NCBI GenBank assembly: GCA_025354795.1
Contig: JANXMF010000142.1
Location: 1 to 53,313 of the forward strand
DNA from: Pseudobdellovibrionaceae bacterium
GTDB taxonomy: Bacteria; Bdellovibrionota; Bdellovibrionia; Bdellovibrionales; UBA1609
Direction of reading: 5' to 3'
Length of the DNA: 53,313 nucleotides
Positions 42,814 through 51,400 of this stretch are shown here, in pieces (within the stretch, counting starts at the first letter, position 1; every line of letters starts with the position of its first letter). Below the pieces are notes generated by a model, which was given only the letters and a program-made list of their open reading frames with translations, was not told where the DNA came from and ran no database searches. The position numbers and the translations under genes were made by a program.

Positions 42814-44501
42814 TCGAAAGCATGCGCGTCCGAACCCTGATGGTTTTGTTCTTCTTATTATTTTCCGTGCTCTATTTGTTGCCAAGCGTGACCACACTGC
42901 CCGCGGGCTGGTGGTTCAACACCAAAAAATTGCATTACGGCCTCGACATTCAAGGTGGCGCGCATTTGGTTTATGGCGTGGACGTAAATGGCGTTCTAGC
43001 CGAGCGCACTGACCGCATGGCGCGCGGTTTGACTCAAGAGCTTAAAGACAAAAACGCGCAAGTCGAAAGCGTTGCTCCTAACGAGAGTCATGATGCGATT
43101 GTGATCAAGGCGAAAAGCGATGCCGACAAAGCGACGATCCTGGGTCATTTGCATGATCAACACGGTTCTACTTTGCAAGTGGTGCGCGAAGCCGGCAATG
43201 ACATCGAAGTCCGTTACTATGATACGGTCATGGAAGAGTATCGCAGCCAAATTATCAATCAAGCCATCGAAGTGATCCGTAATCGTGTGGACGAATTCGG
43301 CGTGGCTGAACCGGTGATCGCGGCGCAGGGTCGGGATCGCATTTTGGTGCAGCTGCCGGGCATTAGTGATCCGGCACGGGCCAAAGAACTGATCAATAAA
43401 ACCGCCAAATTGGATTTTCGCTTGGTCGACAACACCGTCGATGGCCCTAAGGTGCAACAGATGGTGAGTGACGCCGAAAAAGCTGGCGGCTTTGCGCTCG
43501 GCAAAGATGGGCTTTCCTATAATCAGTATGTGCGCAAACTCAATGCGGCGCTAAAGGATAAGCTGCCGCCCGCGACTATGGTGGCCTTTGAAAAAGCACC
43601 TCAGGCGCAGACGATGGAAGCCGGCAAGATGCCGTGGCTGGTGCGCCTCGACAGTGATGTGTCGGGCGATCAGCTCGAAGACGCGTTCGTCAGCCTTGGC
43701 GAATTTGGTGAACCGAAAGTGAGTTTTCGTTTCGGTAGTGACGGGCGCCGCAAGTTCGCGGACCTGACCTCTAAAAACGTGGGCCGGCAATTGGCGATTG
43801 TGCTCGACGAAGTGATTTATTCCGCGCCGAATATTCATGAACGCATTGACGGCGAAGGCCAGATTTCGCTGGGCCGTCGCAGCGGTGAAGAGGCGCAAAA
43901 GGAGGGGAGTTTGATTGCCACCGCTCTGCGCGCGGGCGCACTTCCCGCAGCTCTTCAGCAATTGGAAGAGCGTTCCGTAGGCCCCTCTCTTGGCATGGAT
44001 TCCATTGAAAAAGGCAAGCGCGCGGGCATGATCGGCATGGTGTTGGTCATCCTCTTCGTATGCTTTTACTACAAAATGGCCGGCGTAGTGGCCTCGATTT
44101 GTTTGGCGCTAAATGTGTTTGGTTTATTGGCACTGTTGAGTGCGCTGGGTGCGACGCTAACTCTGCCGGGCATCGCCGGTATCACTTTAACCATGGGGAT
44201 GGCGATTGACGCCAATGTGATTATCTTTGAGCGCATTAAAGAGGAACTCGCGCGCGGGGCGACCTCGCGCACGGCCATTCGCGAGGGGTTTCACCATGCT
44301 TGGACGGCGATTTTCGATTCAAACGTTACCAACGCCATAGCCGCTGCGGTGCTGGTGTACTTTGGCTCGGGTCCGGTGCGCGGTTTTGGCGTCACGCTGA
44401 TTGCCGGCATTGTGACCACCATGATCACCGCCGTCTTTATGAGTCACTACATCCTCGATCTTTTAAGCAACACATTTAAAGTGAAGAAAATCACGATTTA
44501 A
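42810..44501 (+). CDS. secD: protein translocase subunit SecD
   Basis: SecD uses the proton-motive force to pull exported proteins across the inner membrane. The product is 563 residues with six membrane segments. Family motifs are LDIQGGAHLVYGVD after the first helix, VIRNRVDEFGVAEPVIAAQG and DRILVQLPGISDPARAK in the periplasmic P1 domain. SVGPSLGMDSIEKGKRAG and GMAIDANVIIFERIKEELAR in the RND-type membrane part hold the conserved Asp. The start overlaps the yajC stop (ATGA). The P1 domain is of normal size. Confidence 0.97.
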   Translation: MIESMRVRTLMVLFFLLFSVLYLLPSVTTLPAGWWFNTKKLHYGLDIQGGAHLVYGVDVNGVLAERTDRMARGLTQELKDKNAQVESVAPNESHDAIVIKAKSDADKATILGHLHDQHGSTLQVVREAGNDIEVRYYDTVMEEYRSQIINQAIEVIRNRVDEFGVAEPVIAAQGRDRILVQLPGISDPARAKELINKTAKLDFRLVDNTVDGPKVQQMVSDAEKAGGFALGKDGLSYNQYVRKLNAALKDKLPPATMVAFEKAPQAQTMEAGKMPWLVRLDSDVSGDQLEDAFVSLGEFGEPKVSFRFGSDGRRKFADLTSKNVGRQLAIVLDEVIYSAPNIHERIDGEGQISLGRRSGEEAQKEGSLIATALRAGALPAALQQLEERSVGPSLGMDSIEKGKRAGMIGMVLVILFVCFYYKMAGVVASICLALNVFGLLALLSALGATLTLPGIAGITLTMGMAIDANVIIFERIKEELARGATSRTAIREGFHHAWTAIFDSNVTNAIAAAVLVYFGSGPVRGFGVTLIAGIVTTMITAVFMSHYILDLLSNTFKVKKITI

Positions 44502-44515
44502 GAGGGACGTTGTCA

Positions 44516-45475
44516 ATGGCAGCACAAATGAAGCAGAAAAAAGAAGAGAGCTGGGGCCGCTACGATTTTCTCGGCGTCGCAAAATATATTACGGTCATGT
44601 CTATGGCTTTGGTGGTTATCTCCATGATCATCATAGTCACCAAAGGCCTCAACTATGGAGTCGACTTTGTTGGCGGTATCGAGGTGCAAGCGCAGTTCAA
44701 TCCCACCGTCGACGCCAGTCACGTGCGCAAGTTTATGGCGGACGAGGGCTTTGCCCATGCCAATGTGCAAAGCCTGGGCGATAAGAACGAGTATCTGATT
44801 CATTTGGAAACTCCCGCCGGAAAATCCGAGCAAGAAACCAACGCTTTTATCCAGCAGACCATCGATAAAATCAAAGGTGGCATCACTGAGCATTTTGCCA
44901 AAGATGGCGCGGTCATTCGCCGAGTGGACACTGTGGGTCCTCAAGTCGGCGCCGAATTGCGCCGTAACGGAATTCTCGCGGCGTTTTATTGCCTGTTGTT
45001 GATTTTAATTTTTGTGGGGCTGCGGTTCGACTATCGCTACGCACCCGGCGCCGTGTTCTGCCTTTTTCATGATGCGATCATTACAGTGGGAATTTATTCT
45101 CTCTTTAATTGGGAATTTACAACCCAAACCATGGCTGCCGTCTTAACAATTATCGGCTATTCGCTCAATGACACTATTGTGATCTTCGACCGGATCCGGG
45201 AGAACCAACAGCATTTTCGTGACAAAGATATTTACTGGATTTCCAATCGTTCCATCAACGAAACGCTCTCGCGCACCGTGCTCACTTATATGATCACTTA
45301 TCTGACTGTGGCTTCGATGTTCTTTTTTGCCGATGGTGTGATCCATGATTTCTCGGTGGCGATGATGATCGGGATGTTCTTGGGCGCATACTCGACAGTT
45401 TATGTCGCGACACCTTTGATGCTGATTCTTGATCGCTATCAAAAATGGAAACGTCATCAATTGCAAACCGCCTAA
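44516..45475 (+). CDS. secF: protein translocase subunit SecF
   Basis: SecF is the partner of SecD in the Sec export motor. The product is about 319 residues with six membrane segments. LNYGVDFVGGIEVQAQF follows the first helix, VGPQVGAELRRNGILA precedes the second, and GYSLNDTIVIFDRIREN carries the conserved Asp of the RND core, followed by SINETLSRTVLTYMIT YLTV. I choose the ATG at 44516; a TTG two codons earlier is too close to AGAGGGACG. It lies 14 bases after secD in the same operon. Confidence 0.96.
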   Translation: MAAQMKQKKEESWGRYDFLGVAKYITVMSMALVVISMIIIVTKGLNYGVDFVGGIEVQAQFNPTVDASHVRKFMADEGFAHANVQSLGDKNEYLIHLETPAGKSEQETNAFIQQTIDKIKGGITEHFAKDGAVIRRVDTVGPQVGAELRRNGILAAFYCLLLILIFVGLRFDYRYAPGAVFCLFHDAIITVGIYSLFNWEFTTQTMAAVLTIIGYSLNDTIVIFDRIRENQQHFRDKDIYWISNRSINETLSRTVLTYMITYLTVASMFFFADGVIHDFSVAMMIGMFLGAYSTVYVATPLMLILDRYQKWKRHQLQTA

Positions 45476-45489
45476 TGAGAGGGGAACTT

Positions 45490-45693
45490 ATGACTGACCT
45501 TTCGCAGATGCTGCGTTGGAACGCTGGATTTGTACGTGGCCTCGCGCAGAGCGTGCTCGAACGGGCGCGTTTGATTCGCAGCACATTGTCACCCGTAGCG
45601 GCTGAAGCCGTGGTTAAGTCGGCAAAGCCTAAGGCTAAGAAGACGCGGGTCAAAAAGAAGGCTATGCGCAAGACCAAACGAGCACATGCCTAG
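45490..45693 (+). CDS. small Lys-rich protein of unknown function
   Basis: The product is 67 residues. The first 40 predict a helix (MTDLSQMLRWNAGFVRGLAQ) and the last 25 are a lysine/alanine tail (KSAKPKAKKTRVKKKAMRKT) as in histone-like or nucleic-acid-binding tails. It starts after GAGGGGAAC, 14 bases past the secF stop, so it is in the same operon. The queC start overlaps its end. The track ORF begins 15 codons earlier inside secF. No family is recognised. Confidence 0.65.
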   Translation: MTDLSQMLRWNAGFVRGLAQSVLERARLIRSTLSPVAAEAVVKSAKPKAKKTRVKKKAMRKTKRAHA

Positions 45694-46387
45694 GGCTAAG
45701 CCTGCTGCGGTTGTTCTTCTGTCTTCGGGCTTAGATTCCACTTACGGTTTTCTCCATGCGCTTGCAGATTACGAAGTGAAAATGGTCTTGACCTTCGACT
45801 ACGGCCAAAAGGCCGCGGTCCGTGAAGTCGAGCGCTCGCGTGGGCTTGCGAAGCTCTACGGCTGTCGGTTTGAACTGGTTGAGCTGCCCTGGTTTCACGT
45901 GTTCACCCGCACTTCATTGATCGACCTCGCGGCGATGATTCCGACCGGCGGCGACGTGGCGATCGATGATCTCAAGCGTTCGCAAGCAACGGCTAAGAAC
46001 GTTTGGGTGCCTAATCGCAACGGTATTTTTTTAAATATTGCGGCTGGGTTCGCTGAAGGCTTCGACGCCGATTTTGTGGTACCTGGGTTTAATATCGAAG
46101 AGGCGCAAACTTTTCCCGACAATAGCGCGGCGTTTTTGAGCACGCTCGACCAGTGTTGGACTTATTCCACCAGCCGCCGAGTGCAGGCAAAGTGCTTTTC
46201 CTTGGATATGAATAAAACCGAGATTGTGGCGCGGTCGATAGAGCTTGGAGTGCCTTTTCATAACCTATGGCCGTGTTATTTTGCGGGCGCGCAGTGGTGT
46301 GGCGAGTGCGAATCTTGCCAGCGTTTCAAGCGCGCGTTGACCGCCAATGGACTTGCGTTTACGGAGTTGCGGGAGAGAACACAGTGA
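45686..46387 (+). CDS. queC: 7-cyano-7-deazaguanine (preQ0) synthase
   Basis: QueC converts CDG to preQ0 using ATP and ammonia, upstream of QueA and Tgt. The product is 233 residues with the PP-loop at the start (VVLLSSGLDSTYGFLHAL), VLTFDYGQKA, VWVPNRNGIFLNIAAGFAEG and the zinc-binding cysteines in PCYFAGAQWCGECESCQRFK. The first PP-loop glycine of the usual SGGxDS is a Ser here. It overlaps the Lys-rich gene by eight bases and the DUF366 gene by four. Its place after sec genes and near queA-tgt makes a local queuosine cluster. Confidence 0.93.
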   Translation: MPRAKPAAVVLLSSGLDSTYGFLHALADYEVKMVLTFDYGQKAAVREVERSRGLAKLYGCRFELVELPWFHVFTRTSLIDLAAMIPTGGDVAIDDLKRSQATAKNVWVPNRNGIFLNIAAGFAEGFDADFVVPGFNIEEAQTFPDNSAAFLSTLDQCWTYSTSRRVQAKCFSLDMNKTEIVARSIELGVPFHNLWPCYFAGAQWCGECESCQRFKRALTANGLAFTELRERTQ

Positions 46388-46953
46388 AGACCAAGTTTCT
46401 ATCGTCAGATGAAAAGTACGACGGCGCCCAGCTGGTTTCACTGCGCAATTACTTGCAGCACGGCATGCTGGGCGACTCGGTGGTGGCTTGGGTCGGCGCG
46501 TGCGATGTGGCGTTTGAGCACATGGTGGACGGCGAGGATCTGCTCGAGCGCGCTAGCATCGCGGGCGAAAAGATGCTGCATTTTATCGTGGAGAAATTTG
46601 ACATTTCGCTTTTCGCAGCTGTCGGTTTACAGCGATTGCTGGCCGGAATTGTCAAAGATCAAATCCTAATCTCGGCTCCTGAAAGAGCTCTGGCGCAGAT
46701 CATGGTTCGTCGCGGTGACGATTTGTACTGTGGTGAGCGTAAGCTGAGTATTTCGATTGCGACACAAAGTCCGGTGAGTTCACTAGTACACTTCGCCGTC
46801 AATGTGAATAATCAGGGGACCCCGGTGCCCACGCTTGCGCTCGAAGATCTGGGTTTGGAGGCGCAGAAACTGGCAGTCGAGGTTATGGATATCTTTGCAG
46901 CCGAAGTGGAGTCGATGAGTGAGGCCACGCACAAGGTGCGTTGGGTGAAGTAA
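46384..46953 (+). CDS. DUF366 family protein
   Basis: The product is about 189 residues. VKTKFLSSDEKYDGAQLVSL and NYLQHGMLGDSVVAWVGACD at the start, MVDGEDLLERASIAGEKML H, LCGERKLSIS-like YCGERKLSISIATQSPVSS and LVHFAVNVNNQGTPVPT resemble DUF366, whose members are often next to queuosine genes. The function is unknown. It starts with GTG overlapping the queC stop (GTGA), so it is co-translated with queC and may act in the same pathway. The track ORF begins 39 codons upstream in the wrong frame context. Confidence 0.8.
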   Translation: MKTKFLSSDEKYDGAQLVSLRNYLQHGMLGDSVVAWVGACDVAFEHMVDGEDLLERASIAGEKMLHFIVEKFDISLFAAVGLQRLLAGIVKDQILISAPERALAQIMVRRGDDLYCGERKLSISIATQSPVSSLVHFAVNVNNQGTPVPTLALEDLGLEAQKLAVEVMDIFAAEVESMSEATHKVRWVK

Positions 46954-47086
46954 GGGCTTGGTCGCGGCTTCCTTTGCCCGCGTAATAAGACATGCAAATA
47001 TTTTTCTTGATACCATCTCTATTTTCGAACATCGCCTCAGCCCCGTTTTGACCTTGCTGCGAAGCCCTTGCAAACGATAAAGATCC

Positions 47087-47626
47087 CTAAATCGAAACCA
47101 CTTCAAGAATCTCGGGAATCGCCTGCTTTAACCGCGTTTCAATTCCGTCTTTCAAAGTCAGCGCCGAACTGGGACAACCAGAACACGCTCCCTGCATATG
47201 CAAATAAACCCGGCCCTCTTCAAACTTATCAAAAACAATATCGCCGCCATCCATCGCCACCGCCGGGCGAATCTCGTCGCGCAGAATCTGCTTAATTTGG
47301 CGCACCGTCGTCGAATCATTCGGGTCTTCCACTTCAGCCGTTACGGTGGACAAAACCACCGCGCCACTTTGCAAATGCTCCTTAATTAATTCAGACAAAG
47401 GCTCCGCGAGAACCTCCCACTCTACCCAATCTTGTTTAGTCACCGTGACAAAAGTTGGCCCGATAAAAACTCCCGCGGCCCAGGGGAAGCTAAAAATCTT
47501 TTGCGCCAACGGACTGCGCGCGCATTCGCTGGCAGAGGTAAAGTGCGCAGATTCAGACGCGATCGTGCCGGTAACCATGTACTTCATGGATTGCGGATTG
47601 GGCGTAGCTTCGTAATAAACATCCAT
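47087..47626 (-). CDS. NifU-like Fe-S cluster scaffold/carrier (Nfu type)
   Basis: The product is 179 residues. The N-terminal Nfu domain reads VYYEATPNPQSMKYMVTGTI and FSFPWAAGVFIGPTFVTVTK. The C-terminal NifU-like domain has IRPAVAMDGGDIVFDKFEEG and the cluster-binding GACSGCPSSALTLKDGIE, a CxxC motif. It carries [4Fe-4S] clusters to target enzymes. It is the Nfu1/NfuA-like form with a N-terminal Nfu domain, not the A-type fusion seen in E. coli NfuA. GGAGG lies before the ATG. The MFS gene is upstream on the same strand, 24 bases away. Confidence 0.92.
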   Translation of the reverse strand: MDVYYEATPNPQSMKYMVTGTIASESAHFTSASECARSPLAQKIFSFPWAAGVFIGPTFVTVTKQDWVEWEVLAEPLSELIKEHLQSGAVVLSTVTAEVEDPNDSTTVRQIKQILRDEIRPAVAMDGGDIVFDKFEEGRVYLHMQGACSGCPSSALTLKDGIETRLKQAIPEILEVVSI

Positions 47627-47649
47627 AGATTCCTCCGGGAGCGAAGAAC

Positions 47650-48876
47650 CTAACACTGTTCCGCGCCATATGCACGCCGATTGAGCACCGCCAGAACTAG
47701 TGAGCCCCCCCCAAACAGCCCGGCGCTTAAAAAGATCGTCGTGGGTGGGCCGGTCCTATCCGCAAGGTGTCCCCAAGGAAAGCTCATCAACGGCCCGATC
47801 GATGAAAAGCCCATGCCAATCACCGAACTTAGCCGGCCGCGATATTCCTCGGCCACATCCAATTGCATTGCCACCGTGAGCGAGGCAAAAGTCAAATAAA
47901 GCCCGAAGCCCGTGAGCGACATCAAGAGCACGGTCGCTCTCAGATCCGCCAGCCAAGGCAGCAACAACAGAGTGCAAAAAACCAAGGGTACGCCAAAAAG
48001 CAGCGCCCGTCCCGGCTCGCGGGGTTTGATTACGGCAAAACTCAAAGCGCCCGCCATCGAACCCATAGCTGGAAAGCTAAAGACCGTGCCAAATTCGTGC
48101 GCATCTAAAGCAAACTTGCGCTGCACATACACGCGAAAGACCGAGATCATCAGCGGATAAACGCAACAGATGGTCAACATCAATTGCGCCATTTGGTAGC
48201 GTAGTGAACTGTGCCTCGCAATGTACTTTAAGCCGGCGCGCACGCTGTTTTTGCTGTTCAAAGCGAGAGTGGGCCGCTGCACGTCGTTCAACCGCACGTT
48301 CATCAGCACTAAGGCGACGCCTAAGTAAGTGAGGCCATCAAACAAGAACACTAGACTTGGACCGTGCCACGCCAACAACCACGCGGCCACGATCGGGCCT
48401 AACATGCGCGACGTGTGGAAATTGGTCGAATTCAAAGCGATCGCTTGCTGAAATTCAGAGCGCGGCACCAAGCGCACCGTCAGCGCCTGGAAGGCCGGTG
48501 AGTCAAACGCCACGATCGCGCCCTCGATCAGGCCAAACAACAACAAATGCCACATTTGCAAATGCGAAAATTCAGCGAGCACGGCCAAAATCAGAGACGA
48601 AACCGCAAGCAGCGATTTGGTGCGCTGAATAAGCTTGCGCACATCGGTGCGATCGACCAGCACTCCCCCCTGTAAAATTAAAAACAAGCACGGCACCGCG
48701 ATCACCATATTCAGATTGCCGAGGGCACCGCTGCTGCCGGTGGCGGAAACGATAATCCATGCGCGCGCGAGGTCGTGGGACCACGAACCCACCATGGAGA
48801 GCGACTGGGCTAGAAAAAAACTGCGGAAATTACGGTTGCGAAACGGGGCTAGACGGGCGTTCAAGAGTTCCTTCAT
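47650..48876 (-). CDS. MFS transporter (EntS-like)
   Basis: The product is 408 residues with about 12 membrane segments. The start MKELLNARLAPFRNRNFRSF, then FFLAQSLSMVGSWSHDLARA, ILQGGVLVDRTDVRKLIQRT (the loop 2-3 motif) and VRLVPRSEFQQAIALNSTNF are typical of the EntS/DHA3 group, which exports siderophores or small drugs. The substrate cannot be told. The start is set by the family at 48876, 41 codons inside the track ORF. It is divergent from the aldolase gene and close upstream of the Nfu-like gene. Confidence 0.88.
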   Translation of the reverse strand: MKELLNARLAPFRNRNFRSFFLAQSLSMVGSWSHDLARAWIIVSATGSSGALGNLNMVIAVPCLFLILQGGVLVDRTDVRKLIQRTKSLLAVSSLILAVLAEFSHLQMWHLLLFGLIEGAIVAFDSPAFQALTVRLVPRSEFQQAIALNSTNFHTSRMLGPIVAAWLLAWHGPSLVFLFDGLTYLGVALVLMNVRLNDVQRPTLALNSKNSVRAGLKYIARHSSLRYQMAQLMLTICCVYPLMISVFRVYVQRKFALDAHEFGTVFSFPAMGSMAGALSFAVIKPREPGRALLFGVPLVFCTLLLLPWLADLRATVLLMSLTGFGLYLTFASLTVAMQLDVAEEYRGRLSSVIGMGFSSIGPLMSFPWGHLADRTGPPTTIFLSAGLFGGGSLVLAVLNRRAYGAEQC

Positions 48877-48989
48877 GCGGATTTCGATTATGACCCCAAG
48901 CTTGTGCCGATGGCGAGCGTTTACTCTTGATTTCACGAACGCATCTGAATACTTTGGGGCCCCATAAGCGCAGCAAAAGGAGTCCTTGG

Positions 48990-49907
48990 ATGACGCCAAG
49001 AGTTAGAGAGATTTTAAGCTGGTACGGAGCCGACAACCCGGGTGTGTTGGCCAACATGGCGCGCATGATGAACCATGGCACTTTGGCCGGCACGGGCAAG
49101 ATGGTCATTCTGCCGGTGGATCAGGGTTTTGAACACGGGCCGGCGCGCAGCTTCGGGATGAATCCGGATTCCTACGATCCCACCTACCATATTAGTTTAG
49201 CGATTGAATCGGGCTGCAACGCTTACGCCGCACCTTTGGGCTTTGTCGAAGCCGCCGCGCGCGAGTTCGCCGGCGAAATTCCGCTGATCCTCAAAATAAA
49301 CAATTCCGATTCACTTTATAAAGCGAAGGGAAATCCCATTTCGGCAATGACCTCGGGCATTGACGATGCACTTCGCCTCGGTTGTTGTGCGGTGGGTTTT
49401 ACGATTTATCCCGGGTCGTCCCAGCGCAATGATCAATATGAACAATTGCAGGTCGCCGCCAGTGCCGCGAAAAAAGCTGGCTTAGTGGTGGTGGTGTGGT
49501 CTTATCCGCGCGGTGAGGGGATCAGCAAAGAAGGTGAAACCGCAATTGACGTGGTGTCTTATGGCGCCCAGATCGCGGCCCAGTTGGGCGCGCACATTAT
49601 CAAAGTCAAACCGCCGACCGCGCACATCGAACAGGCCGAAGCTCTGCGCATTTATAAACAGCAAAATGTGCGCGTCGATAAATTGCAGGACCGCATTCGC
49701 CACGTGGTCGAGTCTTCCTTCAATGGCCGCCGCATTGTGATCTTCAGCGGTGGCGAACCTAAGGACACCGAAGAACTCATGAAGGAAGTGAAGGAGCTCG
49801 CGATTGGCGGGGCCTTTGGCAGCATTATGGGGCGCAACGCTTTTCAACGGCCGCGCAAAGAGGCCGTGGCTCTGCTTAAAAATGTCATGGCGGCTTTCGC
49901 CGGTTAG
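48990..49907 (+). CDS. fbaB: class I fructose-bisphosphate aldolase (DhnA type)
   Basis: The product is 305 residues. It splits fructose 1,6-bisphosphate to DHAP and glyceraldehyde 3-phosphate through a Schiff base. GKMVILPVDQGFEHGPARSF near the start, IPLILKINNSDSL, VVVWSYPRGEGI, GAHIIKVKPPT with the likely Schiff-base Lys and GGEPKDTEELMKEV with SIMGRNAFQRP at the phosphate site match the archaeal-type class I enzyme. AAAAGGAG precedes the ATG at 48990. lysS follows after 12 bases, probably in the same transcript. Confidence 0.93.
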   Translation: MTPRVREILSWYGADNPGVLANMARMMNHGTLAGTGKMVILPVDQGFEHGPARSFGMNPDSYDPTYHISLAIESGCNAYAAPLGFVEAAAREFAGEIPLILKINNSDSLYKAKGNPISAMTSGIDDALRLGCCAVGFTIYPGSSQRNDQYEQLQVAASAAKKAGLVVVVWSYPRGEGISKEGETAIDVVSYGAQIAAQLGAHIIKVKPPTAHIEQAEALRIYKQQNVRVDKLQDRIRHVVESSFNGRRIVIFSGGEPKDTEELMKEVKELAIGGAFGSIMGRNAFQRPRKEAVALLKNVMAAFAG

Positions 49908-49918
49908 GAATCTGAAAA

Positions 49919-51400
49919 ATGGAAATCACCAGCGAACCCCGCGACAATCCTCTGCGCGTAGAAAAACGCCGCAAGCTTGCCGATTTGCGCGCCAAGGGTC
50001 ACGATCCCTATCCGCACAATTTTAAGCCGTCGCACAAAGCCCAGCACATGGTTGAGGCTCATAGTCATTTGGTGGCTGGCGACAAAACCGAAACCGTGGT
50101 GACCATGGCGGGCCGCTTGATGACCCGCCGGGATATGGGTAAAGCCGCGTTTTTTAACTTCCAAGATCAAACCGGAACCTTGCAGGGTTACGTTAAACTC
50201 GAAGAGTTGAGTGCGGCGGATCAGGATTTTTTCAATTTGGTTGATCTGGGGGATTGGGTCGGGCTAACGGGGTTTATTTTTAAAACCAAGCGCGGCGAGC
50301 TCTCACTTCACGTTCAAAAATTTCAAATCATATGTAAATCGCTCGAGCCCCTGCCGGAAAAATTCCATGGCATAGCCGATGTAGAAATCAAGTACCGTCA
50401 CCGGCATTTGGACCTGATGAGCGATGCAACTTCGCGCCAAGTTTTTATCACGCGATCAAAGGTGTTTAAGGAAATTCGCAACTTCTTGGACGCGCGTGGC
50501 TTTTTAGAAGTGGAAACGCCAGTGCTGCAACCCATTTACGGGGGCGCCGCCGCCTATCCGTTTTCCACCCATCACCGCGCCCTCGATATGAAGCTGTTTT
50601 TGAAAATTTCGCCTGAGCTGTATTTGAAGCGCTTGATTGTCGGCGGCTTTGAAAAAGTCTATGAGCTTGGTAAGAATTTTCGCAACGAGGGGATTGATCG
50701 CTCGCACAATCCGGAATTCGCGATGCTTGAGTACTATGAGGCGTACACCGACTACAACGACCAGATGGCGCAGTTTGAGCAATTGGTGGGACATGTGGTT
50801 AAGTCCATCACCGGCGGTTTCAAAATCACTTACCAAGGTAAACCAATCGACTTTAGCCCACCATGGCGCAGGCTTTCGGTGATGGCCGGTCTGAAAGAGT
50901 ACGCGGGCTTTGATCCCGACACGGTGAGCGATGCCGACTTGAACGCACGTTTGAGGGCGTTGGGCGCTGACCCGAAAAAGCTTGGCGCGCGTGGCGAAAT
51001 GCTGATGGAAGCTTTTGCGCTTACGGTTGAGGAGCATCTATGGGAGCCCACGTTCATCGTCGATTTCCCAGTCGAGGTTTCGCCGTTGACTAAAAGTCAT
51101 CGCTCGCAACCAGGCTTAGTGGAACGCTTTGAGCCGATGGTCGCCCATATGGAACTCGGCAACGCCTACACCGAGCTCAATGATCCCGAAGAACAACGGC
51201 GTAGACTTGAGGCGCAGGAATCCAAACGCAAAGTGGACGAGGAGGCGCAGCCCATGGACGAAGATTTTTTGCAGGCCATCGATTCCGGTATGCCGCCGAC
51301 GGGCGGAGTGGGCCTCGGGGTCGAACGACTGGTGATGTTGGTCACCGATTGTCCGTCAATTCGCGATATTATTTTATTCCCGACCATGCGGTTTAAATAA
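49919..51400 (+). CDS. lysS: lysyl-tRNA synthetase (class II)
   Basis: The product is 493 residues and charges tRNA-Lys. It has an N-terminal OB-fold anticodon-binding domain (TMAGRLMTRRDMGKAAFFNF) and a class II core. Motif 1 is near EIRNFLDARGFLEVETPVLQ, motif 2 is YELGKNFRNEGIDRSHNPEF and motif 3 is PTGGVGLGVERLVML. The adjacent LKISPELYLKRLIVGGFEKV and FPVEVSPLTKSHRSQPGLVE are lysine-specific. Length and domain order are normal. Its stop is directly followed by the TTG start of the rhodanese-like gene. Confidence 0.96.
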   Translation: MEITSEPRDNPLRVEKRRKLADLRAKGHDPYPHNFKPSHKAQHMVEAHSHLVAGDKTETVVTMAGRLMTRRDMGKAAFFNFQDQTGTLQGYVKLEELSAADQDFFNLVDLGDWVGLTGFIFKTKRGELSLHVQKFQIICKSLEPLPEKFHGIADVEIKYRHRHLDLMSDATSRQVFITRSKVFKEIRNFLDARGFLEVETPVLQPIYGGAAAYPFSTHHRALDMKLFLKISPELYLKRLIVGGFEKVYELGKNFRNEGIDRSHNPEFAMLEYYEAYTDYNDQMAQFEQLVGHVVKSITGGFKITYQGKPIDFSPPWRRLSVMAGLKEYAGFDPDTVSDADLNARLRALGADPKKLGARGEMLMEAFALTVEEHLWEPTFIVDFPVEVSPLTKSHRSQPGLVERFEPMVAHMELGNAYTELNDPEEQRRRLEAQESKRKVDEEAQPMDEDFLQAIDSGMPPTGGVGLGVERLVMLVTDCPSIRDIILFPTMRFK

